Source: Halosimplex halobium
GTDB lineage: Archaea; Halobacteriota; Halobacteria; Halobacteriales; Haloarculaceae
NCBI RefSeq assembly: GCF_051414055.1
Contig: NZ_JBLKNX010000012.1
Coordinates: forward strand, 116,419 to 180,418
Reading direction: 5' to 3'
Length of the DNA: 64,000 nt
Position 1 is the stretch's first letter; each line of letters opens with the position of its first letter. Positions 50,185 to 58,987 of this stretch are shown piece after piece. The notes under the pieces are model-generated. The model worked only from the letters and a program-made list of their open reading frames with translations, did not search any database and was not told the origin of the DNA. The translations under genes and the position numbers were made by a program.

Positions 50185-50831
50185 CGGGCGCGCTCGGCGG
50201 CGCGGTGGGGTTCGCGGTCGGCGCCGGCGTCGCGACGTTCTTCGCGCCCTGCGCGTTCCCGCTCGTCCCCGGCTACGTCGGGTACTTCCTCGAACGCGGC
50301 GGCGACGATGCACCGGGAGCGGCGGCCGCCGCGGCCGCACTCGGCTCGCTCGGCGCGTTCGCGCTGGTCGCGGGGGCCGTCTACGCGCTCGGACGCCGGC
50401 TCACGTCGCTCCTGCCTGCGTTCGAGCCGCTCGTGGGCCTCGCGCTGGTCGCGTTCGGCGCGGCGGCGCTGTCCGGCCGCGGGTCGGCGACGGTCCCGCT
50501 CCCGAACCGGCCCGACTCGGTGGTCGGGTTCGGTCTCTTCGGCGGCGCGTACGCGCTCGCGGCGGCCGGCTGCGTGGTACCGGTCTTCCTCGGGGTGGTC
50601 GCGCAGGCGCTGACCTTCCCGCCGGCGGGGGCGACGGCGGTGCTAGCTGCGTATGCGGGCGCAGCGACGGCGCCGCTGGTCGGCGTGACCCTGCTGGCGA
50701 GTGCGGGGGTCGACGCCTGGCGGTCACTCGGGCGCTACGGGGGCGCGCTCGAACGCGTTGCGGCCGTCGTCATGATCGCCGCCGGCCTCGGACAGGTCGC
50801 GCTGTCGGTCGCCGTGCTGGACGTGGTCTGA
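50181..50831 (+). CDS. CcdA-family thiol-disulfide membrane transporter
   Basis: A 216-residue protein with six helices. One redox cysteine is in FFAPCAFPLVPGYV and the other in AAAGCVVPVFLGVV, the pair conserved in CcdA. CcdA carries reducing equivalents from cytoplasmic thioredoxin across the membrane to TlpA-like proteins. The operon of SCO, TlpA and CcdA is thus a complete copper and thiol maturation set for the oxidase encoded just beyond. Confidence 0.9.
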   Translation: MTGALGGAVGFAVGAGVATFFAPCAFPLVPGYVGYFLERGGDDAPGAAAAAAALGSLGAFALVAGAVYALGRRLTSLLPAFEPLVGLALVAFGAAALSGRGSATVPLPNRPDSVVGFGLFGGAYALAAAGCVVPVFLGVVAQALTFPPAGATAVLAAYAGAATAPLVGVTLLASAGVDAWRSLGRYGGALERVAAVVMIAAGLGQVALSVAVLDVV

Positions 50832-50859
50832 CCGGTCGAGCGGACCGATGCGCTCGCGC

Positions 50860-50985
50860 TCAGAACGACTGCGCGAACGTCAACAGGTCCACGGCGACGA
50901 TGAACAGTACGACGAGGACCGCGACGAGGATGATCGCTTTCAGGAACCACGGCATCGACTGCTCGGCTGCGGGCGTATCGCTCAT
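50860..50985 (-). CDS. 41-residue single-span membrane protein, possible ba3 oxidase small subunit
   Basis: A 41-residue protein from ATG 50985 to TGA 50860: a polar start MSDTPAAEQSM, one transmembrane helix (FLKAIILVAVLVVLFIVAVD) and a short end LLTFAQSF. Thermus ba3 oxidase has a comparably short single-span subunit IIa, and haloarchaeal ba3 clusters include tiny membrane proteins. It is on the oxidase strand but separated from subunit I by the HTH_10 gene on the opposite strand. Assignment is tentative. Confidence 0.5.
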   Translation of the reverse strand: MSDTPAAEQSMPWFLKAIILVAVLVVLFIVAVDLLTFAQSF

Positions 50986-51118
50986 ACACCCGGTAGTCGT
51001 GGCGGTCCCCTCAACCCACCGTTGGCACACGACAACGGCGGAGACCGGTCGCGGCACGAGCGGGGCGCGACAGCGCGACCGAAACTGACTGGCTACTGGC
51101 CGAACAACTTCGGAATAG

Positions 51119-51835
51119 ATGCGGGAGTTCGTCTTCACGCTGACGTACGAGACGGGGGTCGACCCGCTGATGGACACGCTCGCGGGCGCACCCGAGGCGC
51201 GGTCGACGGCGCTGGTCTGTCCGGTCTCCGACTCCGAGGTCTGGCGGCTCGACAGGGTCACGGGACCGCCGGAGACGGTCGAGCGGGCGGCGGCGCTGAT
51301 CGCCGACGAGGAGCGGGACCTGCTGTCGGTCAGCGACCGCGGCTGTGCGGGGCGCCGATACAGCGACGTGCTCTCGGCGACGGCGCGGCGGGCCGTCGTG
51401 TACACCCGCGTCTCCGAGGCTACTCGGTGCGACGCAGTCTCGCTGATCGCCAGTCGATACCTCGAGGGTGGCGTCTTCGCGGAGGTGACCCGCCGAGAGT
51501 CCGAGGCGCGCTGGCGGATCCTCACGGAGAGCGACGAGAAGGTCGGGATGCTCTACGACACGGTCGGGGGAACGCTCAGGGAGGGGATCACCTACCGGTT
51601 CGAGCACCTCGAAGACGCCACGGAGTCGCCGTCGAACCCGTTCGCGTCGCTGTCGCTCCGGCCCGAACAGCGGCAGGTGCTCGAACTGGCCGCGGAGAAC
51701 GGGTACTACGAGACGCCGCGGGAGACGACGCTCGACGATCTGGCGGCCGAACTCGACTGCCCGCGCTCGACCGTCTCCTACCGGCTCAGGCGCGCCGAGG
51801 CGGAACTCGTCGCGGGGTTCCTCTCGACGACCTGA
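51119..51835 (+). CDS. HTH_10 (Bat-type) regulator in the ba3 oxidase cluster
   Basis: A 238-residue regulator. The C-terminus is HTH_10 (LRPEQRQVLELAAENGYYETP, then LDCPRSTVSYRLRRAEAELV). The N-terminal part is a BAT-like sensor with three cysteines (VCPVSD, RGCAGRRY, TRCDAV), spaced too far apart to make an obvious cluster. Its location between oxidase genes makes it the leading candidate to bind the TTGTC-N4-GACAA sites in this cluster. Haloarchaeal NarO, a related HTH_10 protein, recognises a palindrome of the same 5-4-5 geometry. The start is ATG 51119. Confidence 0.85.
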   Translation: MREFVFTLTYETGVDPLMDTLAGAPEARSTALVCPVSDSEVWRLDRVTGPPETVERAAALIADEERDLLSVSDRGCAGRRYSDVLSATARRAVVYTRVSEATRCDAVSLIASRYLEGGVFAEVTRRESEARWRILTESDEKVGMLYDTVGGTLREGITYRFEHLEDATESPSNPFASLSLRPEQRQVLELAAENGYYETPRETTLDDLAAELDCPRSTVSYRLRRAEAELVAGFLSTT

Positions 51836-51894
51836 GGCCGGTCGCGCGGGGGGAGTCACGGAGCGGAGCGGCGGGGTCGACGAAACCGCCCTCC

Positions 51895-53679
51895 TCAGCC
51901 GAGGAAGACCCCGAGAGCCGCGTCGACGACGCCGACCGGAACGGGCGGCGCGGCGGGGTCGAACGGCCCGTCGGCGACCATCGAGAATATCGGGAACCCG
52001 TAGGCGATGGCGACGAGGACGACGGCGATGGCCGCCCACAGCTTGAAGTTGTCGAGGATCCGCGGGGCGTCCTCCGGGCCGGAGATCGGCTCCGGGAGGT
52101 GGCTGTCGACGCGGAGGCGCCCGCGGCCGCGGTCGGCGAACCACGTCGCGAGCATCACCGCGGCGAACAGCGCCGCACCCAGCGTCAGCAGCGTCCCACC
52201 GACGGCGATCTGGAGGCGCATCTCCGGGATCGACCCGAGCGCCGCCTCGAAGGAGACCTGGTCGTACTGGGGTTCGGCGGTCCGCCGGGGGACGCCCGCC
52301 AGGCCGGCGCGGTGCATCGCGTTGGACATCAGCGCCATCCCGATGAACCAGACGTACGGCTGGACCTGCGCGACCCCGTACAGCTGGAGGCGCTTGCCAG
52401 TGACCTGCGGATACAGCCAGTAGCTGAGCGCCATCATCGTCAGCGCGGACGCGGTGCCGACGGTGAGGTGGAAGTGGCCCGGCACCCAGAGGGTGTTGTG
52501 GATCAGCGAGTTGATGTTCATCCCGGCGTTGACGATGCCGGAGAACCCGCCGGCGGCGAACATCAGCCCGGCCAGCGCCATGCCGGCGAAGGCGGGGTTG
52601 GCCCACGGCAGCGCCTTCATCCAGCCGAAGTAGCCGCTCCCGCCGCGCTGGCGGGCGCCGTACTCCATGCTGGCGACGACGGTGAAGGCGGTGAGGAAGC
52701 TCGGTAGCAACAGGAACATCGTGTTCGTCATCGCGACGAACTTGAAGCCCTCCGCGACCCCGGGGTCGGCGTACTGGTGGTGGAAGCCCACGGGCGTCGA
52801 GAGGATCAGGAAGAGGACGAACACGACTCGGGCCAGCGGGTCGCTGAACAGCCGGCCGCCGGCGAGTTTCGGCAGGATGGTGTACCACGCGAAGTAGGCC
52901 GGCATCAGCCAGAAGTAGACGACCGGGTGGCCGAAGTACCAGAACAGCGTCCGGGTGAGCAGCGGGTCGACGCTCTCGATGAGCCCCAGCGACAGCGGCA
53001 GCAGGAAGACGAGCACCTCGACGGCGACGCCGACCGTCGAGATGTACCACATCAGCATCGTCGTCACCACCATGAACGTCTGCAGCGGCACGCGCTCGCC
53101 GGAGTTGTCGCTCCGCCAGCGCAGATACGAGCGGATCCAGTCGGCGCCGGCGAGCCACGTACCGACGAGCCACGCCGCGAGGCCGGCGTAGAACAGCGGG
53201 TGGGCCTGCAGCGGCGCGTAGAAGGTGTAGAGCACGTCAGCCTCGAAGGGGATCTGCCCGACGAAGCCGCCGAAGATGGCCGCCGCGACGGCGACGGCGC
53301 CGCCGAGCTGGAGGCCGAACCAGGCCAGCGAGAACCGCGGGTTCGGGAGGTCCCGGCCGAGGCTGCGGCTCGTCCCCCAGGTGAACGCCCCCGAGAGGAA
53401 GAAGATCGTGAAAAACAGCGCGAGCAGGACGCCGTGGCCGGTCAGCACGGAGTAGTAGTCGCTCGAACTGACGACGCCACGGAAGACGTTCGTCCGGTGG
53501 AGCGCCTGGATGATGCCCAGTACCGCCCCGATCAGCAGTGCGGTGAACGAGACGCCGAAACAGAGTCGGGTGACCCGGGCGGCCGCGGGGTACTGGTCGA
53601 CGAACGCGAGGCGCTCGCCGGCGGCCAGTTCGCGCCCCTCGGCGGTCCCGGTCGTCCGCTCGTCGTGTGCGTGGGCCAT
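51895..53679 (-). CDS. cbaA: ba3-type cytochrome oxidase subunit I
   Basis: A 594-residue heme-copper oxidase subunit I with about 13 helices. The low-spin heme His is in SVLTGHGVLLALFF; the CuB His-Tyr motif is FWYFGHPVVYFWLMPAYF; two CuB histidines are in TPVGFHHQYADPG; and the heme-a3 and low-spin pair is HNTLWVPGHFHLTVG. The YGARQRGGSGYFG loop and size fit the B-type (ba3) family used at low oxygen. It starts directly after the subunit II stop. Confidence 0.95.
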   Translation of the reverse strand: MAHAHDERTTGTAEGRELAAGERLAFVDQYPAAARVTRLCFGVSFTALLIGAVLGIIQALHRTNVFRGVVSSSDYYSVLTGHGVLLALFFTIFFLSGAFTWGTSRSLGRDLPNPRFSLAWFGLQLGGAVAVAAAIFGGFVGQIPFEADVLYTFYAPLQAHPLFYAGLAAWLVGTWLAGADWIRSYLRWRSDNSGERVPLQTFMVVTTMLMWYISTVGVAVEVLVFLLPLSLGLIESVDPLLTRTLFWYFGHPVVYFWLMPAYFAWYTILPKLAGGRLFSDPLARVVFVLFLILSTPVGFHHQYADPGVAEGFKFVAMTNTMFLLLPSFLTAFTVVASMEYGARQRGGSGYFGWMKALPWANPAFAGMALAGLMFAAGGFSGIVNAGMNINSLIHNTLWVPGHFHLTVGTASALTMMALSYWLYPQVTGKRLQLYGVAQVQPYVWFIGMALMSNAMHRAGLAGVPRRTAEPQYDQVSFEAALGSIPEMRLQIAVGGTLLTLGAALFAAVMLATWFADRGRGRLRVDSHLPEPISGPEDAPRILDNFKLWAAIAVVLVAIAYGFPIFSMVADGPFDPAAPPVPVGVVDAALGVFLG

Positions 53680-54201
53680 CTACGCGCTCACCTCCGCGGT
53701 CGCGTTGAACTCGCCGGGCGGGACCACTTCGAGCGACCCCGCCATCGTGTGGTGACCCTCGCCGCAGTACTCGTTGCAGACGATGCCGTACTGTGCGGGC
53801 TCGTCGAACTCGGCGGTGACCTCGGCCTTCTGACCGGGGATCGCCATCGTGTTGATGTTCGTGCCCGCGACCTCGAAGCCGTGGAGCACGTCGACGCTGA
53901 CGACGTGGAACGTCACGGTGCTGCCGGCGGGGACGCGGATTGGCTCGGCGGTCCCGGGGACGAACGCGAACCGGCGCGTCTCGACGTACACGTCGTAGTG
54001 GCCGGGCTCGCTCCCGTTGTAGACCCCCGGCTCACGGAAGTTCTCCCCGTCCGTCGGGTTCGTCGCGTCGACCTGTCCGCCCTCGGCGTCGACCATGCCG
54101 TAGCCGGCGACGACGGCGCCGTACGTGACCGTCCCGATGAACAGGACGATCATCCCGAGCGCGGCGACGAGCCAGATCCGCTCGAACCTGTGGACGTGCA
54201 T
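53680..54201 (-). CDS. cbaB: ba3-type cytochrome oxidase subunit II (CuA)
   Basis: A 173-residue subunit II with one N-terminal transmembrane helix (WLVAALGMIVLFIGTVTYGA) and a cupredoxin domain. CuA ligands are His107 (VLHGFEV), Cys142, Cys146, His150 and Met153 in VCNEYCGEGHHTMAG. It accepts electrons from a blue-copper protein or cytochrome. It follows the small membrane gene by one base and precedes subunit I with no gap. Confidence 0.95.
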   Translation of the reverse strand: MHVHRFERIWLVAALGMIVLFIGTVTYGAVVAGYGMVDAEGGQVDATNPTDGENFREPGVYNGSEPGHYDVYVETRRFAFVPGTAEPIRVPAGSTVTFHVVSVDVLHGFEVAGTNINTMAIPGQKAEVTAEFDEPAQYGIVCNEYCGEGHHTMAGSLEVVPPGEFNATAEVSA

Positions 54202-54202
54202 C

Positions 54203-54589
54203 TCAGCCCACCACCGTCGGGCCGTTCCCCAGGAACTCGACGAAGTACATGAACAGCCAGGTCAGCGTGACCACGAGAAAGTAGACGGCCAGCAGCGCCG
54301 CCGCCCCGACCGGGTCGAACGCGTCGTGGTCCACCGACTCCGTCTCGGCCTCGGGCACCTCCGACTCGTACATCGGGCCGCCGCGATTGGCGACGGCCGT
54401 GGCGGCCGGATCCGCACTCTCTTCGCGTCGCACCCCTTCGAATGCCGGTTCCGGCGGCGTTCGCCACCCGTAGAAGTACACGGCGCCAGCCGCGAGCACG
54501 GTGGCGAGCCCGCTCACGACCGTCGCGGCCAGGAGCGCCCCTTCCCCCGGCCCGGTCGCGAGCACGAAGCTACTTTCAAGACCCTGCAT
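54203..54589 (-). CDS. Two-span membrane protein of the ba3 operon, CbaD-like
   Basis: A 128-residue protein with one helix near residues 18-40 (LLAATVVSGLATVLAAGAVY) and one near 95-115 (VGAAALLAVYFLVVTLTWLF), joined by a long acidic loop. It is the first gene of the oxidase operon. Small CbaD-like subunits occupy this place in haloarchaeal ba3 clusters; the second helix ending MYFVEFLGNGP supports that. ATG 54589 is preferred to a longer upstream frame, which crosses two operators. Confidence 0.65.
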   Translation of the reverse strand: MQGLESSFVLATGPGEGALLAATVVSGLATVLAAGAVYFYGWRTPPEPAFEGVRREESADPAATAVANRGGPMYESEVPEAETESVDHDAFDPVGAAALLAVYFLVVTLTWLFMYFVEFLGNGPTVVG

Positions 54590-54627
54590 ATTGGGTGTCG
54601 TCCGGGCGCAGTCGGTTGTAACCTGGT

Positions 54628-54641
54628 TTGTCGCAGGACAA
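54628..54641. promoter_or_regulatory. Operator TTGTC-N4-GACAA, ba3 oxidase promoter
   Basis: A perfect inverted repeat TTGTC-GCAG-GACAA. The minus-strand TATA-like GTTACA at about 54613-54620 lies about eight bases away on the oxidase side, and the oxidase operon starts at 54589. The geometry matches the other two copies. Confidence 0.65.
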
Positions 54642-54664
54642 CCTGCGGGCAACCGACCGCGGGG

Positions 54665-54678
54665 TTGTCCCGCGACAA
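54665..54678. promoter_or_regulatory. Operator TTGTC-N4-GACAA, rhodanese promoter
   Basis: A perfect inverted repeat TTGTC-CCGC-GACAA, about six bases before TATA-like CGTTTATCC at 54683-54691, on the side of the rhodanese gene at 54760. It is centred 37 bases from the first copy. Confidence 0.65.
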
Positions 54679-54759
54679 CCCGGCGTTTATCCCCCGCAGT
54701 GCCCTCGGTGAGCGACACGCCGACGACCGTCGGCGGGGTCCGGCGGTCGCCGAACAGCA

Positions 54760-55653
54760 ATGACCGGACACACGACACGAACAGAGCGGTCGGACGCGCT
54801 CGTCCCCCCGGAGTGGGTCGCCGAGCGGCTGCCCGAGGCCCGGTCGGACGACCCGTCGTTGCGACTCGTCGAGGTGGACCTGAACACCGCGTTCTACGAC
54901 GAGGGACACCTCCCGGGGGCGGTCGGGCTCGACTGGCGGTCGGACCTGCGACACGACCGGCGGCGGGACGTGCCGTCGGCGCGCGAGTTCGCCGACCTGC
55001 TCGGCGCGCACGGCATCACCGAGGAGACGACGGTGGTAGCCTACGGCGACAACGCCAACTGGTTCGCCGCGCACTTCTACTGGCTGTTGCGCTACTACGG
55101 TCACGACGACGCGTACCTGCTCGACGGCGGGCGCGGACACTGGGTCGAGTCGGGCCGACCGACCACGACCCAGGTGCCGTCGTTCACGCCCCGCAGGTAC
55201 GAGCCGGCCGGGCCCTTCGAGCACGTCCGGGCGTACCGCGACGACGTGCGGCGGGCGATCGACGACCGGACGGCGCTGGTCGACGTGCGGCTGCCCGAGG
55301 AGTTCGACGGGACGGTCGTCGCGCCGCCCGGGATGGACGAGTTCGCCCAGCGCGGCGGCCACGTCCCCGGCGCGGTCAACGTCGTCTGGTCGGAGAACGT
55401 CAGGCCCGACGGTCGCTTCAGATCCGCGGACGAGCTCGCCGCGCGCTACCGCGACCGCGGCGTCACGCCCGACCGGAGCGTCGTCGTCTACTGCCGCATC
55501 GGCGAACGCTCGTCGCTGACGTGGTTCGTCCTCTCGGAGCTGCTCGACTACCCCTCGGTCCGGAACTACGACGGCTCGTGGACCGAATGGGGCAATCTGA
55601 TCGGCGCCCCCGTCGAGACCGGAGAGGCCGACTCGGACGACCGTGACGGCTAA
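54760..55653 (+). CDS. Two-domain rhodanese-type sulfurtransferase
   Basis: A 297-residue tandem rhodanese (TST/MST type). The first, inactive domain has EVDLNTAFYDEGHLPGAVGL and YGDNANWFAAHFYWL; the second carries the catalytic cysteine in VVVYCRIGERSSLTWFVL. Such enzymes move sulfane sulfur from thiosulfate or 3-mercaptopyruvate to acceptors. It is divergent from the oxidase operon and shares its regulatory region, linking sulfur transfer with respiration. It converges by four bases on the Cu-ATPase gene. Confidence 0.9.
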   Translation: MTGHTTRTERSDALVPPEWVAERLPEARSDDPSLRLVEVDLNTAFYDEGHLPGAVGLDWRSDLRHDRRRDVPSAREFADLLGAHGITEETTVVAYGDNANWFAAHFYWLLRYYGHDDAYLLDGGRGHWVESGRPTTTQVPSFTPRRYEPAGPFEHVRAYRDDVRRAIDDRTALVDVRLPEEFDGTVVAPPGMDEFAQRGGHVPGAVNVVWSENVRPDGRFRSADELAARYRDRGVTPDRSVVVYCRIGERSSLTWFVLSELLDYPSVRNYDGSWTEWGNLIGAPVETGEADSDDRDG

Positions 55654-57974
55654 CTGCTTACCGTGCGCGTCGAGTTGAGGACGACCAGCAGGCTGCTGGT
55701 CGCCATCGCGACGGCGGCGAACAGGGGATTGAGGACGCCGGCGACCGCCAGCGGGAGCGCGACCGCGTTGTACAGAAACGCCCAGCCGAGGTTCTCGCGG
55801 ACGCGCCGGCGGGTCCCCTCGGTCGTCGCGAAGACGGCGGGCAGCGGGTCGAGCGAGTCGCGGGTGACGACCACGTCGGCGGCGTCGACGGCCAGGCGCG
55901 TCCCGCGCTCCATCGCGATCCCGAGGTCGGCGGCGGCCAGTGCCGGCGCGTCGTTGCTCCCGTCGCCGACCATCGCGACCGGGCCCTCCGCCGCGAGGCG
56001 GTCGACGACCGCGGCCTTCGCCTCCGGCGGGACGCCGGCGAACACCTCGTCGATCCCCGGGTGGGACTCGAACCGCCGCGCCGCCGCCCGGTCGTCGCCG
56101 GTGATCACGACGACCCGTCTGTCGGCGGCCAGGTCGTCGACGACCGCCGCCCAGTCGTCGCGCACCTCGTCGCCGACGACGACAGCCCCGCGGACGCGGC
56201 CGTCCCAGCCGACGTAACTCGGGACGGCGTCGGCCGGCGCGTCCTCGTAGGCGGTCGCGACCTCGTCGGGCACGGGCCAGCCGCGGTCGTCGAACAGCGC
56301 CGCGTCCCCGACGAGGACGCGCCGGTCGCCGACGGTCGCCTCGACGCCCTGTCCGGGGTGGGTCTCGAAGCCGGTGACGGCGTCGTCCGGGATCCGTCCG
56401 GCCGCGACGACGGCCTCGGCGACCGGGTGCGTCGCGAACTGCTCGACCGCGGCGGCGAGCCCGAGCGTGTTCTCGTGGCCGACCACCTCGCGGACGGTCA
56501 TCGACCCGGTGGTCAGGGTCCCCGTCTTGTCGAAGGCGACCGTCTCGACCTCGGGGGCGGTCTCCAGCGCCGAGCTGTCGGTGATGACGACGCCCGCGGC
56601 GAGCGCGTCGCGGATGCCGGCCGCGACGGCCATCGGCGTCGCCAGCCCGAGCGCACAGGGGCAGGAGACGACGAGCACGGTCAGCCCGGTCAGCAGCGCC
56701 GCCGTCGGCCCGGCCCCGAGCAGGAGGTGGACGGCGGTCGTCCCGACCGCGAGGACGAAGACCAGGGGGACGAACGCGGCGGCGACCCGGTCGACGAGCC
56801 GCTGGGCGCCGGCCGAGCCGCTCTGGACGGCCCACAGCGTCTCGACCAGCCGGTCGGCGGTGCTCGTCGGCTCCGCGTCGGCGCGGACCACGAGCCCGCC
56901 GTCGGTGACGGTGCCGCCGCCGACCACCTCGTCGCCGGGTTCCTTCGAGACGGGGAGCGACTCGCCGGTGACCAGCGACTCGTCGACGGCTGCGGTTCCC
57001 TCGACGACGGTGCCGTCGACGGGGACGCGTTCGCCCTCGCGGACCACGAGTTCGTCGCCGCCCGCCACCGCGTCGGTCGACACGGACTCGGTCCCGCCGG
57101 CGGTCCGGCGCCGCGCCGTGTCGGCCTGCTGCTCAGCTGCCTCCGAGAGCCGGCCGGTCGCTCGCCGGCGGACGCGGTCGCGATAGTAGTCGCCGACGGT
57201 CACCGCCAGCACGACGACGACGGCCACGTCGAAGTACAGGTCCGTGTGTCCGAGCGCCATCGCGAGCGTGCTGTATGCGTAGGCGGTGACCGCCGCGACG
57301 GCGACCAGCAGATCCATGTTCGGCTCACGGACCCGCAGGCTCACCGCGGCGCCGCGGAGCAGCGGGTAGCCGGTGTAGCCGACGACGACCGTCGCCATCG
57401 CCCAGACGTTCGCGAAGAGGAACCCCCCTGCGGGGCCGTCCAGGTCGACCAGCAGCGACTCGGGCGCGACGCCGAGGTAGACGGGGTAGAGGAAGAGGAC
57501 GTACCACGCCATGACCATCATCCCGAAGAAGCCGCCGACCAGCAGGCGCCCGACCGTCTCCTGGTCGTCGTCGCCGGCGTCGTGCCCGGTCGGCGCCGCC
57601 TCGTACCCGTAGTCGGAGACGCTTTCGGCGACGCCCGCCTCGTCCGTCAGGTCGTCGTCGTAGACGACGCGCATCATCCCGGAGGTGTAACTCGCCTCGG
57701 CCGCTCGCACGCCGGTCGCGTCGGTCGCCGTGGCTTCGAGGAACGACTCGCAGGTGGCGCAGTGCATCCCGGACACGTCGAGGTAGGCCCGCTCGCCGTC
57801 GACGTCCTCGACCGCGGGGCCGCCGTCGAGCGCCTCGGGGTCGGCCTCGGCCGGCGCCTCGTCGAGCGTGCGCGCGACCTCCAGACAGCCGCGACAGCAG
57901 AAGGCGCCGTCCACGTCGTCGTCGGCGTGGGGCGAGTCGGGCGTCGGGAGTCCGCAGAGGGTACACTCGGCCAT
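55650..57974 (-). CDS. Copper-transporting P1B-ATPase, CcoI/FixI-like
   Basis: A 774-residue P-type ATPase. The first 35 residues form a cysteine-rich unit (CTLCGLP and FCCRGCLEVA), then an HMA domain with GMHCATCESFLEAT. Core motifs: DESLVTGESLPVS, VVSCPCALGLATPM (Cu-binding CPC), AFDKTGTLTTGSM (phosphorylated Asp), QFATHPVAEAV and VGDGSNDAPALA. The N-terminal FCCxGC unit and the neighbouring SafE-type gene match the bacterial CcoI/FixI oxidase-assembly ATPases rather than detoxifying CopA. ATG 57974 starts after the SafE stop. Export of copper for oxidase maturation is inferred. Confidence 0.9.
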   Translation of the reverse strand: MAECTLCGLPTPDSPHADDDVDGAFCCRGCLEVARTLDEAPAEADPEALDGGPAVEDVDGERAYLDVSGMHCATCESFLEATATDATGVRAAEASYTSGMMRVVYDDDLTDEAGVAESVSDYGYEAAPTGHDAGDDDQETVGRLLVGGFFGMMVMAWYVLFLYPVYLGVAPESLLVDLDGPAGGFLFANVWAMATVVVGYTGYPLLRGAAVSLRVREPNMDLLVAVAAVTAYAYSTLAMALGHTDLYFDVAVVVVLAVTVGDYYRDRVRRRATGRLSEAAEQQADTARRRTAGGTESVSTDAVAGGDELVVREGERVPVDGTVVEGTAAVDESLVTGESLPVSKEPGDEVVGGGTVTDGGLVVRADAEPTSTADRLVETLWAVQSGSAGAQRLVDRVAAAFVPLVFVLAVGTTAVHLLLGAGPTAALLTGLTVLVVSCPCALGLATPMAVAAGIRDALAAGVVITDSSALETAPEVETVAFDKTGTLTTGSMTVREVVGHENTLGLAAAVEQFATHPVAEAVVAAGRIPDDAVTGFETHPGQGVEATVGDRRVLVGDAALFDDRGWPVPDEVATAYEDAPADAVPSYVGWDGRVRGAVVVGDEVRDDWAAVVDDLAADRRVVVITGDDRAAARRFESHPGIDEVFAGVPPEAKAAVVDRLAAEGPVAMVGDGSNDAPALAAADLGIAMERGTRLAVDAADVVVTRDSLDPLPAVFATTEGTRRRVRENLGWAFLYNAVALPLAVAGVLNPLFAAVAMATSSLLVVLNSTRTVSS

Positions 57975-57976
57975 GG

Positions 57977-58756
57977 TCACCCCAGCGGCTGGTAGGCGGG
58001 CAGCGGCGGGTGGGGCAGGTGGATACCCAGTAGCATCAGCCCGTGGGCGAGCGGGAGGTAGCCCATGAGGAGAAAGGCGACGCCGAGCGCGCGATGAAGC
58101 GGCCCCTGGACCCGCGGCGAGACTGACTGGAACGCGACGCCGTAGGCGAACACCGCCGGGACGGTCGCCAGTCCCAGCGTCGCGAGCGAGAGCGCGCCGT
58201 AGACCGGCGACCCGGCGGCGAAGGCGTAGAGGAACGCGGGGTACAGCAGCGGACAGGGGAGGAGTCCGTGGACGGCACCCAGCGCCGCGATGCGCGGGCC
58301 GCGGACCCAGCGGTCGAGGCGGGCCATCAGCGCACCGCTCACCCGCTCGAACGCCGAGGGCGTCCAGCCGTGACCGAGGACGCCCCCGGTCGACCCGGTG
58401 AGCGCGTACGACGCGCCTGTGAGCAGGATGAACCCGCCAACCAGCACGCCGGCGACCGCGCGCACGTCGTCGGCGACGGCCGCGACCCCCGCGGCGTCGT
58501 AGAGCACGGCCCCCAGCGCGCCCATCAGCGCACCGATCAGCGCGTAACTGACTGTCCGGCCGAGGTTGAACAGCAGGTGCTGGCGGATCTCGGAGAAGCC
58601 GACCGGCCCCTCGCCGCCCAGTCGGTCGGCGTACAGCGTCACCAGCGGCCCGCACATCCCCAGACAGTGGGCGCCACCGAGCAGGCCGACGAGCGCGAAG
58701 ACGGCGAGTCCCGCCTCCGCCCCGCCGACCGGTACGGCGGCCTGGAGCGGCGCCAT
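57977..58756 (-). CDS. SafE/DsbD_2-like membrane protein
   Basis: A 259-residue protein with six to seven helices. The motifs GLLGGAHCLGMCGPLVTLYA and AVHGLLPCPLLYPAFLYA contain the conserved cysteines of the sulfite exporter TauE/SafE-type subfamily (DsbD_2, Pfam PF13386-like), which is usually encoded next to oxidase assembly ATPases in bacteria. It likely helps redox or copper handling for the oxidase. The start ATG 58756 overlaps the stop of the preceding small gene (TGATG), so the three genes form one operon. Confidence 0.85.
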   Translation of the reverse strand: MAPLQAAVPVGGAEAGLAVFALVGLLGGAHCLGMCGPLVTLYADRLGGEGPVGFSEIRQHLLFNLGRTVSYALIGALMGALGAVLYDAAGVAAVADDVRAVAGVLVGGFILLTGASYALTGSTGGVLGHGWTPSAFERVSGALMARLDRWVRGPRIAALGAVHGLLPCPLLYPAFLYAFAAGSPVYGALSLATLGLATVPAVFAYGVAFQSVSPRVQGPLHRALGVAFLLMGYLPLAHGLMLLGIHLPHPPLPAYQPLG

Positions 58757-58950
58757 CACTCGCCGGTCAGACGAGCCGGGAGGTACCGCTCGTCCGTCGA
58801 CCCGAACATGATCCGCACGGCGACCACGATGAGGACCGTGTTGAGAATCGCCAGGGCAGCGACCGGTTCGAGCCCGAGTGCGAACGCCAGCGCCGACGGG
58901 ACCGCGAGGAGCCCGACCAGCGGCAGCCACGATAGCGGAACGGAGTCCAT
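58756..58950 (-). CDS. 64-residue membrane protein, possible CbaC
   Basis: A 64-residue protein with two hydrophobic segments (LPLVGLLAVPSALAFALG and VAALAILNTVLIVVAVRI) and a polar end STDERYLPARLTGE. It is the first gene of the copper-assembly operon. Haloarchaeal ba3 gene sets include a small membrane protein called CbaC; position and size fit, but I cannot verify the sequence match. The minus-strand TATA TTTTAATC at 58974-58982 would place transcription start at the ATG, a leaderless gene. Confidence 0.55.
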   Translation of the reverse strand: MDSVPLSWLPLVGLLAVPSALAFALGLEPVAALAILNTVLIVVAVRIMFGSTDERYLPARLTGE

Positions 58951-58987
58951 GCAACAGGCTGTTCCCCTCGGCCGATTAAAATGCGGG

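Noticed and set aside
52777..54252. Long plus-strand frame across the cytochrome oxidase genes
   Set aside because: The minus strand holds oxidase subunits with all metal ligands; the plus-strand translation is low-complexity.
54587..54600. CATATTGGGTG before the ba3 operon as an RTATTGTG copy
   Set aside because: It has TATTGGG instead of TATTGTG and overlaps the start codon; no second half.
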